Origin: Pelodera strongyloides
Taxonomy: Eukaryota > Nematoda > Chromadorea > Rhabditida > Rhabditidae
Assembly (NCBI GenBank): GCA_036852015.1
Contig: JAANDG010000261.1
Span: forward strand, 124,001-188,000
Length of the DNA: 64,000 nt
Reading direction: 5' to 3'
Numbering within the stretch: the stretch's first letter is position 1; each line of letters begins with the position of its first letter. This document shows, piece after piece, positions 1-9,093 of the stretch. The notes below the pieces were generated by a model that did not search any database, was not told the origin of the DNA, and was given only the letters and a program-made list of their open reading frames with translations. The position numbers and the translations under genes are program-made.

Positions 1-1807
1 ATTTAAAAATCTAGGAGACGATGAGATTGCCCGCATTCTAAACGAATATACTGGAGAAATGGTTGCTGAAAAGGGAACTTACCGTCAGCTGTTAGGTACA
101 CGCCATTTGAGAAAAGGGACGCGAGTTTTTTTTTTGGTTATTCTTGGTATTTGGTCTTCCAATCAAAAGTCAAAAAGTCAACCAAATTTTTTGCTTATGA
201 CGACATTACGTTACGGTATATTTCTACACTAGTACGGTTGTGGTACGGTACCTGTTTACGGTAACCCACGCAAACCCTCTTTTATCTCAGGTGTGCTTCT
301 GGGTATCAGTGCCCTTCAAGTAGCCTCGTCTGTGTGGCCGGTCGTCTTCTTTTCTACTGAATTCCTGAAAGATGCCCATGTGGAAGCGTATACTGCGGAA
401 GCTGTCTCCACCTTCATGCTCTTTGTCAGGTATGAGAATGCCAAGTGCCAAGTACTACAGTACAGTAATGGTGTATTCATTCTTGGACGACCTCAGGATG
501 ATTACAGTTTAAGCATGTATAGTATCTTATAATCTAGGTAGAGTGATGTCATGCACGTTTAGTTTTACCCTAGCAAGAGAAAAATCGTGTATTCGATCAG
601 TTTCAAAATCGTAAGTTTTCCATGAAATCTGATTTCAGCAGTATTTCCACCGTAATCGGAATGATAGTCGTGGAGAGATTCCCCAGAAAAAAGCTCCTCC
701 TCTGCTCCGGAACACTGAACATGCTCGCACTTGTCTTATTCGCTGCTTTCTCGGAAATGCAGGTTGGTATCGTATCTTACAGTTACAAACTACGGTAGCC
801 AAACTACAGTAGATAGTAAACTCCTGCCAAACTGCGACACCTTACCGGGTGCCATTTACGACTGATGTTTCATGCAAACTTATAAGCAGAAGAACGTCAC
901 GTACAAAACAGTATTACATTTTTGTCGTAAACTACGGTAAACCGCGGCCAAATCGGTACTTACTACTTACACCATTGAATTTACCATAAAAAATTGCAAG
1001 TAGTATATTGTACCAGCTTCTGATTTTAGAAGTCTCTGGGATATGGTAACATTGGATGCATCGTTGCAGTGGTTCTTCACGGAACAACATACAGGTTCGT
1101 TTACTTAAATCTTACATAATTTTTTATCTTTGAACAAAATCAAGGATATGTTGGACTCTACTTAACCTGAACGGATCCCAATTCAGCATTGCCCTGGGTC
1201 CAATTGCATGGTTCATCACTGCCGAACTCCTCCCGCTGGAGCACAGAGCTTCCGCTCAAAGCCTCGCTTTATCTGTCAACCAATTATGTGCCCTTCTTTT
1301 CTGTACCGTCACTCTACCACTGTTTCATAAAATTGGTAAGTCCTGATGTTCCTCATCGATATTTTTATAAGTGTTCGGTTAAGTTCGGTTTTCCTATTTG
1401 GCCTATTAGACTCTAAATATAGTGTTTATTCACAGAGGTATAAGTCATTATAACTTGCTATACAATTTTCAGGAGCCCTTACACTGATAGTATTGTTCGT
1501 GATTCCGGGAAGTTGTGCTCTCCTAATTCTCTATTTCCATCTTCCGGAAACAAGAAATAGAAAGATTGATCAAGTTATGGCTGATCTCAAGGTAAGCATG
1601 TTACTAAGTAATGGGTTTGAGATGTAATCATCTGATGGTTTATCATACATGATGTGTATACAATACAGTAGTCAAGCGTACGGTTATCTTACTGTACTAA
1701 ACCAGATTCCTCAATAATAATTATCTTTTCAGGGCGAAAAACTCGATGTGAATTTCGACTCGATTGACCTTCGTACGGGATCCGAGAATAATTCTACGGC
1801 GTGTTAG
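1..1807 (+). CDS. SLC2-type facilitated sugar transporter, C-terminal half (partial)
   Basis: Major-facilitator membrane carrier that probably moves hexoses or a related polyol; only the 3' part lies in the window. Exons read: before 1-95 (frame starts at base 2), 291-429, 639-762, 1030-1094, 1187-1335, 1473-1591, 1733-1807 (stop TAG). All junctions are GT-AG and in frame. Seen in the sequence: hydrophobic segments fitting the second six-helix half, a basic loop after a helix (ERFPRKKLLL, position of the family's RxGRR loop), the helix-10 type stretch LGPIAWFITAELLP, and the family's cytoplasmic signature PETRNRK just after the last helix. The tail after that signature is about 30 residues and ends in TAC. 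A possible AATAAA signal lies at 2191-2196. Family assignment is firm; substrate and orthologue are not determined. Confidence 0.88.
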
Positions 1808-2768
1808 GAGTAGATGATAATTGAATTGACATATGATATTCGTAGAAGTAGAAAGAGATTTTAGTAGGAATATCAGATTAGAGATCCTATGTGATGTTAT
1901 AGATGAAAATTGGTCACGTTGCACCTTGTTGAAAGACTTATTTGAAATTCGCAATTGCCATCCCCTATGCGTACGAATCTCCGATTTTTTTGTACGCTAA
2001 ATTTTAGTAGGAAATATTTAGAAATAGTTGTTTTGTAAGCTAAATGTTAGTAGGAAATGTTTAGTAGGAAGTTTATGTAGTACGGTAATGAACTTATCTT
2101 GACCACTTTTGCAGTTGAGCTAAAAGGCTTCTTTCAACTTTGTACTCGTTGTGAATATAGCCTTTTGAATCTCCACAATTTGACAAAAGGAATAAATCGT
2201 TAATCTACGCCAATATGCTCGTTCTACACCTAGGACGTAACTAAACAGTTGAAAAAAAAGAGTTTATTGACTATTCCGATTATTTCCTTGCACTACTAAC
2301 ACAGTAACGGACACACTAGGCTGACAAAAACTAATTTACTGCGACACGAAAGTGAGATGGTCTGTTGAAAAAGCTCAAAGGAAAGGGAACGTAGTGGTGG
2401 AGATTTACGGAGAATAATCTAGATGCATTATAAAACTACTAGCAAGCATAGCTAAAAACTTCTATTCATTATCATAAATTCGAATCGCGAATAAAGCCTC
2501 TCTCTAAATAACAACTTTCTACTTCGAAAAACGATGGCAGAACAACTGTGACTTCTGTTAGTATTACTTGTTAATGTTCATCAGAAATACAGAGATATAA
2601 CCGACATACCGGGAAAGAGACTAAAGTGATTTGACTAAAGTAAAGCATTATTCATTATCGAGTAAGCGTGCTTAATCGGCACTTTTACGGGAAAGTCCTG
2701 ATGAATGTCGTTAAGTATTATGCAAAAACCTCATTACTATGGTAACTGGTAACTTAGCGTGAAAGAAT
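1808..2768. other. Convergent intergenic region
   Basis: This is the 3' flank shared by the sugar transporter (plus) and the dehydrogenase gene (minus). It holds a plus-strand AATAAA at 2191-2196 and a minus-strand AATAAA (TTTATT on the given strand) at 2263-2268. The two putative cleavage regions are therefore close together or overlapping. No coding potential or clear repeat was seen. Confidence 0.5.
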
Positions 2769-4928
2769 CTACCGACGTCCCTCAAGATCTCTATCCAGGT
2801 ACTCAAGCAGTACCTTGACCAGTTCAGAAGAGTGCGCGTTACCTCCGACGTCCTGGAAAGAAAAGAATAAGAAACGTCGATTTAACATCTGAACGTAATA
2901 TAACACGATTAATATTGAAAACCGCTTGGCATGTTCTTCAAATGATATTATTTAAAAAAATCGATCTTCATCTTTTTTTGGTTACGGTTATTTTTAATGG
3001 CTTTAGTGGCTTTAGTACTTTCTCTTTTCTTTCATTTTCCATTTACAGTATTATCACCCTTTATCAACTGAAAGAATCGATGCAACTGGAAATAAATTAT
3101 TATATTATTATATTCATCTTGACAAAAACGCCTTCCTACCTGCGTGTGCACCTTGCTTTCGACAATAGTTCTGAAGAGGGCATCGGATATCATATCTGCA
3201 TGCGCGCTAAGATTTAGATATCTGAAACAAATCATCATTTGGAATATTGTTTATCTTCCTTCACAATGAAGGATTGAAGGCATGTGCTCATTTGTCATTT
3301 GGATTTGAAAGAGTGCACATTTTCTAATTATAACATATATATACACTTAATTAAAAGTGTACGATCAAGCACATTAGTTTTTTGCTCTTTTTGAATAATG
3401 TATTTAGTATAATACATACCTGAGCATATCACAGGATGCGCGGATGAAAGCCGCCGGGTTAGCCAGGTCCTTTCCTGCCAAACTGGTTCCAGTGTTACGT
3501 GTTCCCTAAAAAAGTGCATATATACATGTTTCATCTTTATTATTAAAGTAAAATGTCAAACAAAAGTTCAAAAAATATCGATTTTCATTCGAATAGTCGT
3601 TTGCCAGTTTACTAATACTACAGAAAGGTTTTTTGCAAAAACACGTAGAAGAAACAAAGAATAAGACCCGTAGAAGAACCAAAACGGGCGATATAGTTTG
3701 ACTGTAATCAAAACTATAAATGAAATGACTTACAGTTTCGAACACAGCATATTTATCTCCGAGGTTTATTCCGGAAACGAGTCCGGGTCCGCCCACCAGA
3801 CCGCAAGCAATATTGGAGATGATATTTCCATACAAGTTGGGCATCAGCATGATGTCGAACTGCTGGGGACGGGAAACCTAAATAAACACAGGGTTAAACC
3901 ACCTTATAGCAATTGTTGCATAAGTGTGAAGTGTGAGCACTTCGCCAACGACCAAACACGTTCAAGTCGCCTAAAGAACCAACTGAAGTTCGTAAGAAAA
4001 CAAACTAATCTCAAAAAAAAAAGTTGACTAAGTCAATGTGGAAATGGTTTCTGACGCGATACAACACATTTACATTTCAGGTATTCATTAATCACCCACC
4101 AATTGCATGGAAGCGTTGTCGACAATCATTGAATCAAAGCTGATTTGAGGGTAGGTGGCCGCAACCTCGCCGCACACCTAGAATCACGCGGGCATAATAT
4201 ATGAAGGTATATTTAATTCTATTCAGGGTTCGTTCAGGACATAAATCTCATGGGTAAATGGAGAAGAACACAGTGGCAGGCAACTTTGATGGGGGAGTAT
4301 TATCGACATGTTTCACTTATCATACAAAGGTGCAGGTCTCCCAACATTATTGGTTCGGATCATTCATCAGCGATCGGCAGAAAAAAAACGTGAGAAATAG
4401 GTCAAAACACAAAAAACTTAATACAAATAATGATTTAATTAACATTTAAACAATAATTAACTTTTGAAATGATAGAAGCACAAATTCCAACACACCTTGA
4501 GGAAGAGACCGTCTCCCAACTTCTGAATGTTGGCCTTGTGCACGGCAGTCACCTTCTTTCTTCCGTAACGCACGGCGTAATCAAATGCGAAACGGGCAAT
4601 TCGTTCGATATTGTAGCGGGTAACAACCTACAACAAAACAGTTCACTTACTTATCTTACTAGCATGCAATGTAGAAGAGCGTACATCATATTCTCGTTTA
4701 CTCGTTTTCGAGGAACAGTAGTGATTAACTTAAAGCGAAATACCGGCCAGTTTTTGAAACGCATTGCGTACACCTGCATTCTTATGCAGCATACGCAAAT
4801 GGGCAAAAATTAGGATAAAAACTAGACTCCAATTAGACCCCACTTTGCATAAATGCATAGGAATGCAAGTACGTGTTTCGCTTTAAAAGTGATGATGATA
4901 ATAATAATAGACAATAGCAATGCTTGTA

Positions 4929-4960
<32 letters not shown>

Positions 4961-7360
4961 TCTAATTCTAATTCTAATACCTTAAGAGACTCGACAACTC
5001 CATGAACTGTCTCGTGTTCCAGTCCCGAATATTCTCCCTCGGTGTTTTCACGGATCATAATGATGTCGATTCCCTAAAACAAGATTTCATTTGGATGGGA
5101 AACTTTAAATTTACCTTGATTACATAGAAGATGGTCCTGTCAGCCTGTCATCGTCTTTTTCACTTACATTCCATTCGGAAAGAACTCCTATTATGTGCTC
5201 GCTTAACTCGGTTTCAGAATTAAGGGCGTGTTCGGGATGAGTTTTCCGAAAGGTTCTCATGCAAATTCATCGTTCGAGATGGACATTTTAAATTAGCATG
5301 TTTAACATGTACTATATTTTTTGCTTTCTCCAAGCATTAGAACGTTTCCAAAATGTGCATCCCGAACGATGAATTTGCATGAGAACCTCTCGGAAAACTC
5401 ATCCCGAACGCGCCCTAAATTCTATAATCAAAACTCAGCTACTCAATCAGCGTATAAATTCCGTGCGCAAATGAAGGTGGTTTCTTTAGCTTAGTGATAG
5501 CCCATTTTAATAAAACACCATGTTTCGGTCAAATATATTAATATGGAATTGCTTCCGGAGGTGGTACGTGCGTGTTTTCACGCACCAACTTGTACCCCTG
5601 TACTCAATCCACATGTACCGGGCACCAATTCCAAGTTTTGAAACTCTTTCCGGGTTATTCTACAATTATAGAGTATTTACGTTACGATTTCTTGGTGAAA
5701 ACGCGCGAAAGTATGTTCGAATTTCCATTTCATCTTGAAGTGTCTGCAGCGTAGATGTGATGTGTGTCATGCGGTAGATCAATTGTTTTTATGTGAAAAA
5801 CAGCTAACATGGGTTGCGCATCCGTGCATTTTCGCGTGCGAAAACGCACCACAAATAATACTCTATTAGATGTCTTCTTACCGTATGACGGCTTGGAATG
5901 GTTGGAATTGTGGAGCAGTGAAGAACATTTGCATAGAGATCCAATTCCTTTCTCAATTCCACATTACGTGATCTGAAGGCGGGATCGTCGAATTTGGTCT
6001 CCACGTTACCCTGCAAACCAAACAAATATGGACTTGAGTTGGGTTGGCCAAAAAAAAACTATGTCCCATGGTTCCATCGCATTTCAGTTAGGTATATACA
6101 AAGTGACAAAAAAGGATATATCTGTATTCAGGCCCAAGCCCAATCGTCCAATTCGCAAAAATTTAGTGGATGTTACTGTTACTGGTTCGATGGTCAATGG
6201 GTATATACAAAGTGACAAAAACAAAAGGATATATCTGTATTGGACCAGAACATGTATGGATGATTGGTCGCTACAGTAGTTGCGACAATATATAACCTTA
6301 AGCGCGACTCCGTTTCTCTTGATCGCAGTGATGGCATTCTGAAGGTCTTCCTCTCCACTGAGGACGTTGGACGAATTGAGTTCAGACTCTTCGAAATCAA
6401 CGGGAACCTGAAACAATATTTTTTATTGCAATGTAATGAATCTTGACTCCCAAACACGTCATCCATAGGGGGCATTCGAGTTGGGCAAAATGCGCAAATT
6501 TCGCAAAATAATCAGTTCGAGTTGATAGGGTGAGAGATTGTTGACAAATAAGAGAGCCCAGGAAAAAATGTTTCCAAGACTCTGCGTCTCTCAGATGAGC
6601 GGGATATATCGCAACGCGCTAACTCTGGCTAAGGGTGAACTCGAACTGATTATTTCGCGAAATTTATGCATTTTGCCCAACTCGAAATGCGCCCACAGAG
6701 CAATGTCAAATGTTTCACTCATCAAATATATAAATTTGCAATAGTCAATCCTTAGGACAAGGCAATTCATGCGTCACTTTACACATGCGCTTATGTAAAG
6801 ATCTCCGGGCAAACTTGATCAAAAACAAATGCGCCAATCTTGCAGTAGCCGAAACGGACAAAATCAGGCAATGCTACAGTCACAAAAATATACTTAAATA
6901 TTACACATAAAATACTCACATGGGCGAAGGCAAAAATTTGCTTGACGTGATGGAACATTTCAGGTCCGATTCCATCTCCAGGGAGAGCAGTCACCGAATG
7001 ACGTCCACCATAACGGCCGGGGATTTGCTAGAACAAAACATATTTCAAGTTTCTTACTTTCTGACGTTCCGCAAGCAACAAGACAACAGTTAGTGCTCAA
7101 GCTGTACAAGCATGTACTCTTCTTTAGTACACTGTCTAAATGGTAGACATTGATGGTCAACCCTGTTCTATCACGTCTATCGAATGAACAGACATATGCG
7201 ATATGATAGTAATAAGTAACAACATAATGTGTCATACCGTGTTCGCAGGAAGAACGACCGAACGGAATCTTTCCATATCCTGGGACACAGCTGCTCCATT
7301 CATCTGCCGTGATTGGCAGATAGAACGGATGAAAGTCTTCGAAACATGTCTCGAACACAT
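2769..7360 (-). CDS. idhg-1: Isocitrate dehydrogenase [NAD] subunit gamma-type, mitochondrial
   Basis: Regulatory subunit of the mitochondrial NAD-dependent isocitrate dehydrogenase, which oxidises isocitrate to 2-oxoglutarate in the TCA cycle. Eleven exons join in frame to 389 aa: 7238-7360, 6920-7027, 6297-6407, 5882-6010, 4981-5073, 4496-4627, 4100-4177, 3734-3877, 3420-3505, 3140-3221, 2769-2852. The N-terminus (about 40 aa, basic, Ser/Arg rich) looks like a mitochondrial presequence. The family signature [12 protein letters not shown] is at about residues 54-65, [15 protein letters not shown] at about 164-178, and [11 protein letters not shown] at about 270-280. In catalytic alpha subunits the last motif is NLYGDxxSD; here both aspartates are Asn, as in gamma and beta subunits, so this chain should not be the catalytic one. 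Length matches the family. The symbol follows the C. elegans gamma-subunit gene; a beta assignment is less likely by motif. Confidence 0.93.
4730..4886. repeat. Palindromic TTAA element, family A, copy 1
   Basis: The element lies in a dehydrogenase-gene intron. Its left end reads TTAAAGCGAAATACCGGCC and its right end is a shortened inverse ending CGCTTTAA. TTAA stands at both borders. The family recurs at 20427, 24271, 25977, 27598, 32266, 34610 and 39961. Confidence 0.8.
4928..4962. repeat. (AAT)n microsatellite
   Basis: About twelve AAT units stand just 3' (on the minus gene) of the splice donor of the exon at 4981-5073. They are followed by three copies of TCTAAT at 4961-4978. Both lie in the intron. 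Confidence 0.9.
5223..5417. repeat. Inverted-repeat (MITE-like) element
   Basis: The ends are inverted copies of about 60 bp that begin AGGGCGYGTTCGGGATGAG. The interior of about 70 bp is AT-rich. The arms carry ATGCAAAT. The element lies in the intron between the exons at 4981 and 5882. Confidence 0.8.
5455..5600. repeat. Dispersed repeat shared with 44355-44520
   Basis: This stretch shares long runs such as GTGGTTTCTTTAGCTTAGTG and CACCATGTTTCGGTC with 44355-44520, in the same orientation. Both copies end in a segment with GGAGGTGGT and a CTGTACCCCTG-like run. It lies in an intron; the class is unknown. Confidence 0.75.
6468..6695. repeat. Inverted-repeat (MITE-like) element
   Basis: The ends are inverted copies of about 60 bp containing TTCGAGTTGGGCAAAATG and AATAATCAGTTCGAGTT. 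The interior is about 110 bp. The element lies in the large intron between the exons at 6297 and 6920. Confidence 0.8.
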
Positions 7361-7974
7361 TGTACCCTTGAATAACAAATAAAAGTCAATGCGACTGTAA
7401 ATTTCAATATTATGAACGCTCAACAAGGGTAAATAAAAAAGGAAATAACATAAGATCAGAATAAGAGTGCCAGTTTTAAAAAAAAAAAAAAAGATTCGAA
7501 TTTGGAAACAGTGGGAAAAACTATGTATCACGCCAAGCAACGAAAATACATGTCCCGATCGGTAAATAAAGGAGAAGGAAACTGTTTTCAACCACATAAA
7601 CGTTCAAGAAAATGGATGCATATGAAAGAGAATCTGAATCAAAATTCTCCGATTTGGCGAAAGTGCGAAATCGCACGAAAACCGCTAAAGTACGCCAGTG
7701 TACATCCACAATTTCCCGTTAATATAAAAAGAAGACCGCGTCTTTTGTACTATTATGTGGCTTATAAGGAAATTGTGTAGAATTAGCATAAAATGAGCAT
7801 ACATTGCGTTTCATAAGTATAAGAACACCCAAAAAAGTTTCTTCTTGTGGAATAAGAAGTAAGAAATGAATGTATCAGGGCCCTGGCATTTTTAATGGTG
7901 CAAATGAAAAGGACTGAAACACGCTTTCACCACCTATTTGTGATTACTGTAGATCTTCCTAGGAATGGGGTAAC

Positions 7975-8245
7975 TTCTGTTCTTCTACTGCACGGTTCCC
8001 GCGAAACAAAAATAAATCCCACGTTTCCTGGCAGCTAAACACCCAATCCCATGTTTCATGAAAAGTCGCATGTCTCCTGACAGATTAGCCAATCATGTCC
8101 CGCAATTAAAAATTGGGCAAGGCTTAGTGTTAGCGTTAAGGCCCCTATTTAGCGCTCGCAATAAGGTCGGAATCCCGCGTTTCCCGCTTGTTTGGGAGGA
8201 AACGTGGGATTACGATTACCGCTAAACTGCGAATGAGGAACATAG
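7975..8245 (+). repeat. 270-bp dispersed repeat, copy 1
   Basis: It is nearly the same as the reverse complement of 60844-61114. Shared blocks include CCCGCGTTTCCCGCTTGTTT, GGAAACGTGGGATTACGATT and TGACAGATTAGCCAA. The interior has its own imperfect inverted repeats (CCACGTTTCC and GGAAACGTGG). It is probably non-coding mobile DNA of unknown class. Confidence 0.85.
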
Positions 8246-8329
8246 TCCGCGCCAGCTGTGAGTGTTATTGAACTCGGTTTTCACATTAGTGCCCTGTGGA
8301 TGATATTGTGTTACAGGTATATTACTCCG

Positions 8330-8480
8330 TGCACACCATACACGATTTCTTTTAGTATCGAGTAACATAGGAAATGGGTGAACCCATTTGGTGACGGTTC
8401 AGTGTTTTCTTTCGTGGTACTGCCCATTTTGTGACCACTTCGTGACCAATGTTTCATAAAAACGTCGAAATAACCTTTTA
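8330..8480. repeat. GGTGAC-type dispersed repeat
   Basis: It shares GAAATGGGTGAACC...TTTGGTGACGGTTCA and a CTGCCCATTT block with 24809-25000. It is also related to 34135-34290 and, more weakly, to 13085-13190. Confidence 0.6.
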
Positions 8481-8650
8481 TTACTTTCAGCAATCAGCCA
8501 AGACAAGACTCATCCAATTGCTGTGGAAACGGGTAATCAAAAAGTAGAAAGTCGAAGAAATATATCCTTGTGAATAGACAAAGTACTTCAGAATCGTCGA
8601 GCAAATTATGGAGAATCCTGCAATGAGTATGCAACTAACGGACCACTCAC

Positions 8651-8708
8651 AAACTAAGGGACCACCCACGACACATTACAAACTAAGGGACCACCCACGA
8701 CACATTAC
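8651..8708. repeat. 29-bp perfect tandem duplication
   Basis: The unit, from AAACTAAGGG to ACACATTAC, occurs twice with no mismatch at 8651-8679 and 8680-8708. A degenerate partial unit lies just before. Confidence 0.95.
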
Positions 8709-8924
8709 TGAGAAAATATGGCGGACGGGCTGCCCCGGTTTGGCACCACTGTCGCACTTAGGTCGTAGTGCCGCAGGTTCTCTCTATTTTCTTTATCATT
8801 TTAATGTAAAATAGAAAGTTCGCGATGGATTTCACTTCAGTCTATAGTCTAAACAATCTAAACAATCATAGGTTTGACTTTTTATGAAATTATAACTATA
8901 ACCTATAACCCTACACAGGAAACT

Positions 8925-9065
8925 GAAAACCCCGATTTCGCCCCGATCATTTGTCAAAAAACCCCGATTTCGCCCCGATTATTTCCCAAAACCACGATTT
9001 CGCCCCGATCACGGCCCGATTTTTTGAAGGACTTGATCGGGGCGAAATCGGGGTTTTTAGTTTCC
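8925..9065. repeat. Fold-back of CCCGATTTCGCCCCGAT units
   Basis: Three direct units of AACCCCGATTTCGCCCCGAT type are followed at about 9036-9060 by one inverted unit (GATCGGGGCGAAATCGGGG). This gives a strong hairpin. It abuts the last sulfotransferase exon. Confidence 0.85.
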
Positions 9066-9093
9066 CATGTACCTTCCTTCCAGTGTGTTATTC

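Larger units (their letters stand above)
7361..9093. other. Intergenic region, repeat-rich
   Basis: This is the upstream region of the dehydrogenase gene and the 3' flank of the sulfotransferase gene. It contains an oligo-A run near 7478-7492, a 270-bp dispersed repeat (7975-8245), a GGTGAC-type repeat (8330-8480), a 29-bp tandem duplication (8651-8708) and a fold-back at 8925-9065. No gene was recognised. Confidence 0.6.
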